Origin: Tomitella biformata AHU 1821
GTDB taxonomy: Bacteria > Actinomycetota > Actinomycetes > Mycobacteriales > Mycobacteriaceae
Direction: 5' to 3'
DNA: 64,000 nucleotides
NCBI RefSeq assembly: GCF_000524475.1
Contig: NZ_BAVQ01000023.1
Span: forward strand, 125,962 to 189,961
The position numbers were made by a program, and so were the translations under genes. Of this stretch, positions 39,761-48,456 are shown in pieces. Below the pieces are notes generated by a model that ran no database searches, was not told the origin of the DNA, and saw only the letters and a list, made by a program, of their open reading frames with translations. The stretch's first letter is position 1; the number at the start of each line of letters is the position of its first letter.

Positions 39761-40743
39761 TCGGCGAGGTCGCACGGCGCTCCGGCGTGAGCACCCGGAT
39801 GCTGCGCCACTACGACACATTGGGACTGGTATCGGCCACTGGCCGCACCGTCGGCGGCTATCGCGAGTACGCCCCCGACGACCTCCGTCGTCTCTTCCAC
39901 GTGGAGAGCCTGCGCACGCTCGGGTTGTCCTTGGGCGAGGCCAAAAGCGCGCTGGACGATCCCGGCTTCGCACCAGCGGACCTGGTCGGCGGCCTGATCC
40001 AGCACACGCGTCAGCGCATCGCGGCCGAGCAGGACCTGCTCACGAAACTCGAACGCGTCGACGCCACGGCCCCCGCAGAGTGGGCGGACGTCTTGCGGAT
40101 CCTATCCCTTCTGCGCGGGCACGAGTCTGAGTCCGCATCGAATCGGCAGCGGGCGGCGCTGTCCCAGACCCCGCTGCCCGGTGCGGTACTGGCCGAGGCC
40201 GCGTTGACTGAGGACGACCCCAACGTGGCCGGAGCCTTGCGGTGGGCTTTGGCGAGGTCCGGTGAAGAGGTGCTCGCGCTGCTGGGGGCCGGCCTGCAGT
40301 CGGGGTCCGTCGAGGTCCGCCGCCGAGCCTCCGCAGCGATCGCCGCCATCGACACCCCTGCGGCCACAGCCCTTCTGCGGCTCGCGCTCGGCGATGCGGA
40401 CGCCACCGTCCGGAACCGGGCTGCCCTGGCACTCGGCTCCCGGCAGGAGGCGGATTCGGCGCCCACGCTGCTGACGATGATCGTCGAGGGCACCAGTGAT
40501 GTCGAGGCCGCCGAGGCACTGGGCAGTGTCGCGTCGGAACCCGGCGCGGCAGGCCGTGTGGTCCAGGCCCTGCAGGACAAACTGGGCGATACCGCAGACC
40601 TGCCCACGCGGTTGCGAATCACCCAGGCCCTCGCGGAGATTCCCGGCCCGGCGGCGCGGGAAGCACTCACCGCGTTGGCCCGCAACGTAGACCGGACCAT
40701 CGCGGCCACCGCGGCGGCGATCCTGGCTACCGAGGACCGCTAG
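39754..40743 (+). CDS. MerR-family regulator fused to HEAT repeats
   Basis: 329-aa regulator. The winged HTH is at residues 1-70 (MLIGEVARRSGVSTRMLRHY, then GLVSATGRTVGGYREYAPDD), with the coiled dimer helix ~80-110. Instead of a small metal- or drug-binding tail it carries ~200 residues of HEAT repeats (SVEVRRRASAAIAAIDTPAA, DADATVRNRAALALGSRQEA, EAAEALGSVASEPGAAGRVV). The sensor is therefore probably a protein or peptide surface, perhaps the co-transcribed HEAT protein. Autoregulation through the promoter at 39059-39089 is likely. Confidence 0.88.
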   Translation: MLIGEVARRSGVSTRMLRHYDTLGLVSATGRTVGGYREYAPDDLRRLFHVESLRTLGLSLGEAKSALDDPGFAPADLVGGLIQHTRQRIAAEQDLLTKLERVDATAPAEWADVLRILSLLRGHESESASNRQRAALSQTPLPGAVLAEAALTEDDPNVAGALRWALARSGEEVLALLGAGLQSGSVEVRRRASAAIAAIDTPAATALLRLALGDADATVRNRAALALGSRQEADSAPTLLTMIVEGTSDVEAAEALGSVASEPGAAGRVVQALQDKLGDTADLPTRLRITQALAEIPGPAAREALTALARNVDRTIAATAAAILATEDR

Positions 40744-40872
40744 CCCCCGCGGAGAGGACGGCCCGCTCCTCGTCGCCGAACGCTATCTCTTGACACTCCC
40801 CCTCCAGGGCGGCAAGCTCACGAGAACTACACGTTACTTTCGGTAACAGATGAATGATTCGGAGTCGCGCCT

Positions 40873-41790
40873 GTGAGCCAGCCCAAACTACATGTGGCGG
40901 ACAACCCCGCCGCACCTATTCGCCGCACCGTCAGCCGCGACGGGTACGACCTCGCCGTGTTCGAGCAGGGCAATCCCGACGGCGAGACCATCGTGATGGT
41001 CCACGGCTGGCCGGACACGCACCACCTCTGGGACGGCGTCGTGCCGCAGCTCGCGGACCGCTATCGCGTCGTCACCTATGACACCCGAGGACATGGGGAG
41101 TCCACCGTGCCCGACAAGATCTCGGGCTTCCGCCTCGAGGAGCTGTCCAAGGACCTCTTCGCCGTGCTTGACGCCGTCAGCCCCGACGCCCCCGTGCACG
41201 TGCTGGCGCATGACTGGGGCTCGGTGCAGGCCTGGGAGTCGGTGTGCGAGCCGGACGCGCACGAGCGCATCGCGTCCTTCACGTCGGTCTCCGGGCCAAA
41301 CCTCGACCACCTCGGCAAGTGGGTCCGCGCCCGGTTTGCCCAGCGCAAGTTCCTGCCGCCGCTCACACAGCTTGTCTCCTCCGCGTACACCGCCTTCTTC
41401 ATGACGCCCGTGCTGCCGCGCCTGTTCTTCGGTGCCGTGGGCCGGCCAGGCGTGTGGCGCCGCTTCCTGCGCGTGCTCGAGGGGACCCCCGCCGCGCAGA
41501 TCCACCTGGCCCCCACCTTCAATAAGGACTCGGTCAGCGGCCTGCGGATCTACAGCGCCAACATCGTCCAGCACGTGCTGCACCCGCGCGACCGCCATAC
41601 CGAGGTGCCCGTCCAGCTCTTGGTGAACCGCCGCGATATCGCCGTGCGCCCCGCCATCTACGACGACGCCGACCAGTGGTGCACGCAGCTCACCCGCATC
41701 GACCTCAAGACCGGGCATTGGCTGCCGTTCTCCAACCCCACCCTCATCGCGCATCGGACCGCCGCCTTCATCGAGGAAGTGAAGTCATGA
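40873..41790 (+). CDS. Alpha/beta hydrolase, epoxide-hydrolase-like
   Basis: 305-aa hydrolase with an Asp nucleophile. Present are the oxyanion motif VMVHGWPDTHHLWDGVVPQL, the nucleophile elbow LAHDWGSVQAWE (Asp), a cap domain in the middle, and the terminal His in LKTGHWLPFSNPT. The Asp elbow fits epoxide hydrolases or dehalogenase-like enzymes rather than esterases. The start is GTG 40873. First gene of a three-gene operon (overlaps of 4 bp and 1 bp) with a PF10118-type hydrolase and a PDR-type reductase. An oxygenase/hydrolase pathway for an organic ether or epoxide is conceivable (inference). Confidence 0.88.
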   Translation: MSQPKLHVADNPAAPIRRTVSRDGYDLAVFEQGNPDGETIVMVHGWPDTHHLWDGVVPQLADRYRVVTYDTRGHGESTVPDKISGFRLEELSKDLFAVLDAVSPDAPVHVLAHDWGSVQAWESVCEPDAHERIASFTSVSGPNLDHLGKWVRARFAQRKFLPPLTQLVSSAYTAFFMTPVLPRLFFGAVGRPGVWRRFLRVLEGTPAAQIHLAPTFNKDSVSGLRIYSANIVQHVLHPRDRHTEVPVQLLVNRRDIAVRPAIYDDADQWCTQLTRIDLKTGHWLPFSNPTLIAHRTAAFIEEVKS

Positions 41791-42677
41791 GCCAGCCAAA
41801 CCCCAGCGCCGTGGATCCCGGCAAGATCGCGCTCCGCGCCCGCAACGTCGAATTCGACTGGGCCGGTGTCCCTTTGCACTGGATGCCTACCGAGGCCTTC
41901 GCCTCGCACACCGTGAGCGCGCTGAACCTCCTGCTGCCAGAGGGCGAGCGCTGGTTCTGCGCCACCTACGCCGAGGCGCTGCCGCTGATCACCGATGAGA
42001 AGCTGCGCGAGGACGTCATCGGCTTCATCGGGCAGGAATCGGTGCACGCCGAGACGCACAACAAGGTGCTCTACGAGTTCCTCGACGCGAACGGCGTGGA
42101 TCCGCGCCCATATGTGCGGCAGTCCGAGTTCATCATGCGGAAGGTTCTCGGCCCCCGCGACGCCTCCTCCCCTCGCGTCCAGCACCAGCAGCTGGTCGAG
42201 CGCCTGGCGTTCATCGGCGCCATCGAGCACATGACGGCGTTCCTCGGCGACTACGCGTTGAACTCGCGTTGGGACGAGTTCAACGCGCACCCGAAGATGG
42301 TCGATCTGTTCCGCTGGCACGGCGCGGAGGAGGTCGAGCACCGCAACGTTGCCCACGAGGTGGCCGAGTATTTCGGCGTCGGATACTTCCGCCGCAACAT
42401 CGCCATGGCGATCACGTATGCCGCCTTTATCCTCCTGCTGATCCGCGGCACACGGTTCATCGCCAATCAGGATCCGGCGTTGCCCCAGGTCGGTGTACTC
42501 GGCACCTGGGGCGGGCTCCTGGGCGCGATGCGTCGCGGATCGCTGCCTTCGCTGTGGAAAATGACGACGGCCGTCGCCGCGTACGTGAACCCGCGGTACT
42601 CCCCCGAGACCATCGGCAACACCGCGCAGGCAGTGGCATATCTCGCGAGCTCCCCCGGCGCGAAGGCCGGCGTGTGA
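41787..42677 (+). CDS. Metal-dependent hydrolase, PF10118 family
   Basis: 296-aa protein of the predicted metal-dependent hydrolase family. It shows the diiron-like helices FIGQESVHAETHNKVLYEFL (ExxH), FIGAIEHMTAFLG (ExxH-like) and WHGAEEVEHRNVAHEVAEYF (EExxH). The pattern resembles ferritin-like diiron proteins, so an oxygenase role is possible despite the name. The hydrophobic segment NIAMAITYAAFILLLIRG suggests membrane contact. ATG 41787 overlaps the hydrolase stop by 4 bp. Pairing with the following [2Fe-2S]/flavin reductase would give it an electron donor. Confidence 0.82.
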   Translation: MSQPNPSAVDPGKIALRARNVEFDWAGVPLHWMPTEAFASHTVSALNLLLPEGERWFCATYAEALPLITDEKLREDVIGFIGQESVHAETHNKVLYEFLDANGVDPRPYVRQSEFIMRKVLGPRDASSPRVQHQQLVERLAFIGAIEHMTAFLGDYALNSRWDEFNAHPKMVDLFRWHGAEEVEHRNVAHEVAEYFGVGYFRRNIAMAITYAAFILLLIRGTRFIANQDPALPQVGVLGTWGGLLGAMRRGSLPSLWKMTTAVAAYVNPRYSPETIGNTAQAVAYLASSPGAKAGV

Positions 42678-43792
42678 TGGTCACCCGACACCATGTGCCC
42701 GCCGCCACCCCGCCGGATTTGTACGGCAAACGCGAGCAGGATCGCGCCATGCGCGTGCTGAACCGGTTGGCCGACGGCTTCCTCGCCGCCGCCCCGTTGC
42801 TCTATCGTCGCCGCGGCCCCGCCGACGGCGTCGTGTCCGCAGATCTCTCCCTGACCCTCGCCGCACGCACCGTGGAGGCCGCAGATCAAGACGTCGTCAG
42901 CCTCGTCCTCCAGGCTGCCGACGGTGCGGAACTCCCCGCCTGGACGCCCGGCGCGCACCTCGACGTGCTGCTCCCGTCCGGACGGCTGCGCCAATACTCC
43001 CTGTGCGGGGATCCCTTCGAGCGCAACACCTATCGGATCGCGGTGCGCCGAGTGCCCGATGGCGGCGGCGGATCCATCGAGATGCACGCGCTGCCCGTGG
43101 GCGCGCACATCACCGTGCGCGGGCCTCGCAATGCGTTCGCGTTCACCGGTGCTGGGCACTTCGGCGCTGGTGAGTCCGGAACTGGGGGCACGAGCCTGCG
43201 GTTCATCGCCGGCGGCATCGGCATCACCCCGATCCTGCCGATGGTGCGCCTGGCGGACCGGATGGGCCTGGACTGGTCGCTGATCTACACCGGCCGCTCC
43301 GCCGAGTCCCTGCCGTTCCTTGGCGAACTGCGCGCTTTGGGCCCGCGGGTGACCGTCCGCACCGACGACGAGGGCGGCGTGCCCTCTGCCGCTGAGCTTG
43401 TGGGCCCGGACCCCGATGCGGCCTTCTACTGCTGTGGCCCCACCGCAATGTCGAGCGCGCTGATGGCCGCGGTGCCGCCTACCGCAGAGTTCCACTCCGA
43501 GCGCTTCTCCGCCCTGCCCGTGGTCAATGGCACGGAGTTCACCGTGGAGCTCGCCCGCACCGGCGAGGTGTTGACCGTGCCCGCCGACCGCACCGCGCTC
43601 GAGGTCATCCGCGAGCGACTCCCCGATGTCCCGTACTCCTGCCAGCAGGGGTTCTGCCACACCTGCGAGGTCAAGGTGCTGCGCGGCGAGGTCGACCACC
43701 GCGACCGCGTCCTCACCGACGACCAGCGCGCGAACGGCGCCATGCTGATTTGCGTGTCCCGGTGCGGAGGCACTCTGTCCCTGGATCTCTGA
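42677..43792 (+). CDS. PDR/VanB-type oxidoreductase (flavin and [2Fe-2S])
   Basis: 371-aa phthalate-dioxygenase-reductase-like protein. The flavin domain has RQYSLCGDPFERNTYRIAV; the NAD domain has FIAGGIGITPILPMVRLA and AAFYCCGPTAMSSAL. The C-terminal plant-type ferredoxin has SCQQGFCHTCEVKVLRG and MLICVSRC, giving the four Cys of the [2Fe-2S] cluster. It carries ~60 extra N-terminal residues compared with the reductase at 48457. It starts on the last base of the previous stop and probably feeds electrons to the diiron-like protein encoded by that gene. Confidence 0.92.
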   Translation: MVTRHHVPAATPPDLYGKREQDRAMRVLNRLADGFLAAAPLLYRRRGPADGVVSADLSLTLAARTVEAADQDVVSLVLQAADGAELPAWTPGAHLDVLLPSGRLRQYSLCGDPFERNTYRIAVRRVPDGGGGSIEMHALPVGAHITVRGPRNAFAFTGAGHFGAGESGTGGTSLRFIAGGIGITPILPMVRLADRMGLDWSLIYTGRSAESLPFLGELRALGPRVTVRTDDEGGVPSAAELVGPDPDAAFYCCGPTAMSSALMAAVPPTAEFHSERFSALPVVNGTEFTVELARTGEVLTVPADRTALEVIRERLPDVPYSCQQGFCHTCEVKVLRGEVDHRDRVLTDDQRANGAMLICVSRCGGTLSLDL

Positions 43793-43806
43793 CCACGCCC
43801 GCACTG

Positions 43807-45537
43807 TCAGTAGACCGTGCCGCCGTGGCCCGAGATGATGCGGCCCATGTTGTCCAGCGCCGGCACCGGCCTGCCGTCCTCGTAGTCCCAGTACTCGTTG
43901 TGCGAGTCCGTGTCGATCCCGTGTGACCGCCCCGAGTCGCCGAAGGTCGCGGTGAACCGCCGCCCGCCAAACCTGTCGGTGTCGGCGGGGTCGACGCCAT
44001 GCGGCCCGCTCCCGTCGTACCCGGACTCGATGACATTGCCCGTCAGATCCATCAACTGTCCGAACACGGTGCCGCCCCCCGGCACGAGCAGTCCCGCGAG
44101 CCATCCCCCTGCATCGAGCGTGTCATTCGCGCGGGGACCCGCGTGCCCAACAAGGCCCACGAGATCCCCTGGGGCCTTGGTCGAGAACACCCGGTCGCCG
44201 ATCTCGCTCGGGTCCACCCCCGTCAACGAGAGGTCGGTGACGTGCCCGACCGTCGATCCGGGGCTCCCCACAAACACCAGCGCGTCCGCGTCCAGCGAAT
44301 GCCCACGAGATGCCGCGTAGGCCACAGTCGTGGCACCGATACTATGCCCCACCACCGTGTTGTAGGAGTCCGAGCCCACGTGCGAGGCCCGCAGCCCGGA
44401 CTGGAATTCCCGCAGCGCCGGCCCGCCCTTCTCGACATAGGACGAGTCCGCCGCCTCAATGAGGTTCGGCGGCGGGTCGAAGCCCATAAAGAGGGCCACC
44501 GAGTGGCGGGCATTCGGAGAGTCGGCCGCACCGACGTCGAGCATCCTTCCGGCTCGATCCATCAGTCCCCCAATCGTCGTCAGGTTCGACCCGGTGCCCG
44601 GCACCAGCGTCGTCACGTGCGTGGCGGTGTCAGGATTGTTGAGCGCGACGGCGGCGTGCCCCCGATCGTCGATGTCCAACAGCAAGGCACGCGGATCTGA
44701 CCTTTGCTCGGCTACGGCCTCATACCCCGCGAGCCGCATTCTCGCGCTCTCCAATTCGAGATCCGGGCCGCCCCCTCCGCCAACGCCGGGCCCCCGGTCG
44801 ACCCCGCCCGCCAATCGATCCCGCTCTGCGGTGGCCTCTGCCACCAGCTCATCGAGCCTCTCCCGGTTGAAGTAGTCACGCGTTGCCGCGGGCATCCCCG
44901 GCCTCGACCCGATCGACGGATCCGCCACTAGCAAGTCCGCCCGATCGCCGACCGAGATCGATTGCCAGTAGTCGCTCAGAGCGGCCGCGTCGGTGGGGAC
45001 TGGCCCCAGTCGCGCGAGGACCTCCTCCCGTGAGGATTGGTGCCCGGAGTCGTACTCCACCACGTTCGCGAATCGCTGCAGCGCCACATTCAGAGACGCA
45101 GCCGACATCCGATCCGCGTCGTCGACTCGGTCCAGAGCCGCGACCAGCCTCGACGCCAGGGCCCGCTCCTCGCGCCGCGTCACACCGCCGAGAATCTCGC
45201 CGTTGTCACCGACGTCCACGCCCATCGACGTCAAACCCAGCTCGATGGCCAGCGCTTCCTTGCGGACCGCCTCGAGACGGGACACCGATTGATTGATGGC
45301 CTCGACCACCTCGAGCCCCGCTACTGCCATGCGGTTCCCGATGGTCGACTCAGCGTCCATCCGGCCGCAAGCACTCTCGGCGGCGACTCCCCGCCAGCTT
45401 TCCGATACCGCCGTCGACGCCCGCCGGACCGCGTCCATCGAATCGTCGAACTCGTCGACCCGCCGCCCCATCCTCGTAGCCGCCGCGATCATGCTCTCCG
45501 GCACCCACGCACGCAGCTGAGTTAGCGTGGGGCGCAT
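43807..45537 (-). CDS. DUF1023 alpha/beta hydrolase with WXG100-like N-terminus
   Basis: 576-aa protein. The N-terminal ~100 residues are helical with ASTAVSESWRGVAAESA, resembling a WXG100/ESX fold. The C-terminal half (residues ~290-540) is the DUF1023 serine hydrolase: VTTLVPGTGSNLTTI, the nucleophile in NTVVGHSIGATTVAYAA, DALVFVGSPGSTVGHV and a C-terminal His in GRSHGIDTDSHNEYWD. Such proteins are common in mycolata and are linked to type VII secretion or its toxins. It overlaps the small helical partner gene by one base (TGATG). Confidence 0.88.
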   Translation of the reverse strand: MRPTLTQLRAWVPESMIAAATRMGRRVDEFDDSMDAVRRASTAVSESWRGVAAESACGRMDAESTIGNRMAVAGLEVVEAINQSVSRLEAVRKEALAIELGLTSMGVDVGDNGEILGGVTRREERALASRLVAALDRVDDADRMSAASLNVALQRFANVVEYDSGHQSSREEVLARLGPVPTDAAALSDYWQSISVGDRADLLVADPSIGSRPGMPAATRDYFNRERLDELVAEATAERDRLAGGVDRGPGVGGGGGPDLELESARMRLAGYEAVAEQRSDPRALLLDIDDRGHAAVALNNPDTATHVTTLVPGTGSNLTTIGGLMDRAGRMLDVGAADSPNARHSVALFMGFDPPPNLIEAADSSYVEKGGPALREFQSGLRASHVGSDSYNTVVGHSIGATTVAYAASRGHSLDADALVFVGSPGSTVGHVTDLSLTGVDPSEIGDRVFSTKAPGDLVGLVGHAGPRANDTLDAGGWLAGLLVPGGGTVFGQLMDLTGNVIESGYDGSGPHGVDPADTDRFGGRRFTATFGDSGRSHGIDTDSHNEYWDYEDGRPVPALDNMGRIISGHGGTVY

Positions 45538-45827
45538 CAGTTTCCACCCCGGAACACATCGGCCATCTCGAAGCTGTCCGCGTTCTCCTGCGCCACTTCG
45601 GATAGTCCCCGCAGCCGGCCCTCCACGGCCTCGAAGGCCGCCTTGACCAGATCCGGAGCTCGCTGCAAGGCAGCGGCGATCTCAGAACCCAACAGGGCCG
45701 CTGCCGCCGCCGCGAATGGCGCCTCCACCTCCAGCGCCGCGACCTCGTCGGCGCCGGTCGCCAGTGCGCTGCTAAATCTCCGCAACTCCCTGGGAATGAC
45801 CACCAGATCGAATAATGGACTAGACAT
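45537..45827 (-). CDS. Small WXG100/EspC-like helical protein
   Basis: 96-aa all-helical, Ala-rich protein (VIPRELRRFSSALATGADEV, AALLGSEIAAALQRAPDLVK, LSEVAQENADSFEMADVF). Size, lack of a signal peptide and position before a DUF1023 hydrolase fit the type VII-associated partner proteins (EspC/DUF2580-like). ATG 45827. The pair probably forms a complex through the helical N-terminus of the hydrolase (inference). Confidence 0.65.
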   Translation of the reverse strand: MSSPLFDLVVIPRELRRFSSALATGADEVAALEVEAPFAAAAAALLGSEIAAALQRAPDLVKAAFEAVEGRLRGLSEVAQENADSFEMADVFRGGN

Positions 45828-46059
45828 GCCTCCCCCTCCCCGTGCGACCCCCTATCGCGAAAGGGAGATTATCACCGGAGCTTCCATGTCGAGTGATTAT
45901 CGACACATTTCACCCAGGCAGAGTGATGTAGTTCGAGAACTCGGAAAATTACTTGACCACTAAGATATTTATCGTAGAATGGTTTCACCGGTACCGAGTC
46001 GAGCCGACTCATCGTGCACTCTCCCGCCACGGAGGCCCGCCTCCAGAATTGAGCCCACA

Positions 46060-46425
46060 ATGACCGCATCCACCTCCGCCGACCCGCACCCGTACAGCCC
46101 GGCCGTCGCCGTCGGCAATCTCGCTTTCGTGTCCGGCGCCCTGTCCATCGACAGCGACGGCATCGCGGTGCCCGGCCGCGCCGAGGCCCTCGACGCCGCC
46201 ATCGACCGCATGGCCGAACGCCTGGCCACCGTCGGCGGCACCCTGGCCGACGTCGCCAAGCTCACCTACTTCGTCACCGATGTCACGCTCCGTGAGGAGG
46301 CCAATCGGCAGTTCGAGCGCCTCTTCGTCCACCCGCGGCCGGCCCGCACCTTCCTCGAGGTGAACGCCCTTCCGTACGGGGCCACGGTCGAAATCGATGC
46401 GATCGCCTCGCTACCCAACGCGTAA
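46060..46425 (+). CDS. RidA-family protein
   Basis: 121-aa member of the RidA/YjgF/UK114 family, which hydrolyses reactive enamines/imines or acts in aromatic pathways. Present are SPAVAVGNLAFVSGALSIDS, TVGGTLADVAKLTYFVTDV, RTFLEVNALPYGATVEIDA. The conserved Arg of the active site is in PRPARTFLEVN. ATG 46060 (a longer frame from 45979 is not conserved). It sits just before the marR-like regulator of the aromatic island, so it may serve imine removal there, as RidA homologues do in aminophenol pathways (inference). Confidence 0.88.
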   Translation: MTASTSADPHPYSPAVAVGNLAFVSGALSIDSDGIAVPGRAEALDAAIDRMAERLATVGGTLADVAKLTYFVTDVTLREEANRQFERLFVHPRPARTFLEVNALPYGATVEIDAIASLPNA

Positions 46426-46598
46426 TCGGACCGCCTCGATCCGGCACGCGAATTCCCGGCCGGGGAAACCGCGGCTATAGACGTGACAGCGCCCCGTCCG
46501 CCCGATATCTTTGTGCTCAATAGCTGAGCCTTTCAGTTGTTGCACAGCAGGCGGCCGGGGTTCTGCCCTGCGACCGCCTCCTTAGATGAGGACGTGAA

Positions 46599-47144
46599 AT
46601 GTCCAACGGTGCCATCGATAGAGACTCTTCCCTGACCAAGCGGGACGCGGTGGACGACATCGTCGACCAGTGGGCGGCACAACGGCCCGACATCGACGTC
46701 TCCCCGCTGCAGGTGTTCGGCCGCCTGCACCGGGTCTACCTGCGCTACCACTCCGCGCTAAACGTCCTCTTCGACGCGCACAACATCAACATGGCGTCGT
46801 TCGATGTCCTCGCCGCGCTGCGCCGCTCCGGCGCGCCGTACCGCATGACCGCCGGCCAGCTCGCGTCGACCTCCCTGGTCACCACGGGCGGCATCACGCT
46901 GCGGGTGGACCGCCTGGAGAAGGCCGGGCTGGTGATCCGGGAGCGCGACGCGGAGGACCGGCGCATCGTCTACACCCAGCTCACCCCGGAGGGCCTGAAG
47001 GTCATCGACGCCGTCGCGGGCGCCCACTTCACCAACGAGTCCAAGCTCCTCGCGGGGCTGAACCAGGGCGAGTCCGCGGAGCTCGCCCGGCTGCTGTCCC
47101 TCCTCGAGCGCTCCATCGACGCAGAGACGGGCGGGGCCTCCTGA
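46599..47144 (+). CDS. MarR-family transcriptional regulator
   Basis: 181-aa regulator. The winged HTH is MTAGQLASTSLVTTGGITLR then VDRLEKAGLVIRERDAEDRR (residues ~85-125), with long dimerisation helices on both sides. ATG 46599. It is convergent with the Rieske gene across a terminator (47171-47188) and is the only regulator in the aromatic island. The shared 27-bp elements at 49495, 56209 and 59219 contain MarR-like dyads, making this protein the best candidate for their binding factor, responding to an aromatic acid or its CoA ester (inference). Confidence 0.9.
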   Translation: MSNGAIDRDSSLTKRDAVDDIVDQWAAQRPDIDVSPLQVFGRLHRVYLRYHSALNVLFDAHNINMASFDVLAALRRSGAPYRMTAGQLASTSLVTTGGITLRVDRLEKAGLVIRERDAEDRRIVYTQLTPEGLKVIDAVAGAHFTNESKLLAGLNQGESAELARLLSLLERSIDAETGGAS

Positions 47145-47170
47145 CCTGGAGACCCCGCCCGCACCCCGCG

Positions 47171-47188
47171 CCGCCCAGCACTGGGCGG
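47171..47188. terminator. Terminator between marR-like and Rieske genes
   Basis: CCGCCCAG / CTGGGCGG stem of 8 bp with a 2-base loop between the convergent ends at 47144 and 47190. Confidence 0.6.
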
Positions 47189-47189
47189 C

Positions 47190-48227
47190 TTATCCGTGCG
47201 CGTCCAGCAGCGCCTTCGCCTGCTCCTCCGCCTGCCCGCGATAGAGCCGTCGCAGCCTGATCACGCCCAGGTCATGCTGGTAGAGGTTCTCGGCCTGGTC
47301 GGCGTCGAGCGCCATCGCCTCGAGCATCACGCGGTCTTGCTCGACGACCGCCCAGTGGCGGGCCTCAATCGTGGTCCGGTACAGGAAGCGCCACACGTCG
47401 CGCTCCCAGCCCTCCACCCGCCGATAGCGCCAGAAGAACACCGCGGTGGTCTCCGCGTCGATCGGCGTCGCCATGCCGATAATGCCGAACCCACCGCCCG
47501 GGCCGGCGCTGGCGGGGTACGGGATCTCCAGGTCCACCCAGTCCGCGCCGGTCCGGCAATACTCGACCCAGTCGAAGTTCTTGCCCCGCTGGTCGGTCTT
47601 CTCGAAGAAAAAGCCGCGGTCAGTCTCCCGGATCCGGAAGCGGGCGGAGGTCTCGCCACCGGACATCGAGTGCGAGTCCGCGTGCAGGTAGGCGCCGTGC
47701 ATCGGGTCTAGGAGGTTCTCGAGGGCATAGCGCCAGGGTGCCTTCCACTCCATGTAGCTGAGGAAGCTGGAGACCTCGGGGTCCGCGAGGGGGTCAGGGA
47801 TCCCCAGCTCTACGGGCTGCGAGTCGGGTGCGCTGGCGAAGAAGGCCAAGATGACCCCGCCGACCTCGCGGGTGGGCAGGCTCGTGACGAGTTGCTGGCC
47901 CTCCATGTTGCAGCCGGGCATGCCGGGCACCTTGACGACGGTGCCGCCGCCGTCGACCTGCACCCCGTGGTAGCGGCACACAATGCGATCCCCCAGGTGC
48001 ATGCCCTGCGAGAGCGGTGCGCCGCGGTGGGGGCAGCGGTCGGCGAGCATGCGGATCTCACCGTCGGATTTGCGGAAGAGCAGCCAGTCCAGGCCCCAAC
48101 GGGTGACCTTCTGCATCGCGCCGCGCTCGACGAAGGTCGACGGGCAGATCGCGTACCACTGGTCGCGAAGTCCGGTGTTGAAAATGTCCTCCGCGGTCAG
48201 ATCCCTCTGCACGTAATGATTCGCCAT
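47190..48227 (-). CDS. Rieske non-haem iron oxygenase, alpha subunit (VanA-like)
   Basis: 345-aa aromatic-ring oxygenase or demethylase component. The Rieske cluster ligands are C65/H67 in DRCPHRGAPLSQG and C84/H87 in IVCRYHGVQ. The mononuclear iron site is in LENLLDPMHGAYLHADSH (H177, H182). Length and lack of a beta subunit fit the VanA/phthalate-oxygenase group that demethylates or hydroxylates aromatic acids. ATG 48227 lies 2 bp after the small helical gene; the frame further upstream is not conserved. The electron donor is the reductase at 48457. Confidence 0.9.
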   Translation of the reverse strand: MANHYVQRDLTAEDIFNTGLRDQWYAICPSTFVERGAMQKVTRWGLDWLLFRKSDGEIRMLADRCPHRGAPLSQGMHLGDRIVCRYHGVQVDGGGTVVKVPGMPGCNMEGQQLVTSLPTREVGGVILAFFASAPDSQPVELGIPDPLADPEVSSFLSYMEWKAPWRYALENLLDPMHGAYLHADSHSMSGGETSARFRIRETDRGFFFEKTDQRGKNFDWVEYCRTGADWVDLEIPYPASAGPGGGFGIIGMATPIDAETTAVFFWRYRRVEGWERDVWRFLYRTTIEARHWAVVEQDRVMLEAMALDADQAENLYQHDLGVIRLRRLYRGQAEEQAKALLDAHG

Positions 48228-48229
48228 GA

Positions 48230-48445
48230 TCAAGCCCCCATCCGGTGGATCTCGGTTGTGAAACTGTCCGCGTCCCACGGCTCTCCGGCCGGGCTGTGCA
48301 TGCCCATCCCGTTGAGCCCGGAGACCACGCCCTCGAGGTCATGCACGCCGGTGCCGAAGACCTCCTCTATCGCGCCCGCCAGCTTCTCCTCATATGGAGT
48401 GGGCGGCGCCGTTCGCGTCTGGATCTCTTGCAGGTAAAGCGTCAT
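48230..48445 (-). CDS. Small recombinase-like helix-turn-helix protein
   Basis: 71-aa protein between oxygenase and reductase: MTLYLQEIQTRTAPPTPYEE, then KLAGAIEEVFGTGVHDLEGV, then a VSGLNGMGMHSPAGEPWDAD segment. The C-terminal half resembles the DNA-contact helix pair of serine recombinases, but no catalytic domain exists. I recall similar small proteins annotated beside Rieske oxygenases, with no assigned function. ATG 48445 has AGGAG 8 nt upstream, and the stop is 2 bp before the oxygenase ATG, so it is certainly co-translated with the oxygenase. Confidence 0.7.
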   Translation of the reverse strand: MTLYLQEIQTRTAPPTPYEEKLAGAIEEVFGTGVHDLEGVVSGLNGMGMHSPAGEPWDADSFTTEIHRMGA

Positions 48446-48456
48446 TCCACTCACTC

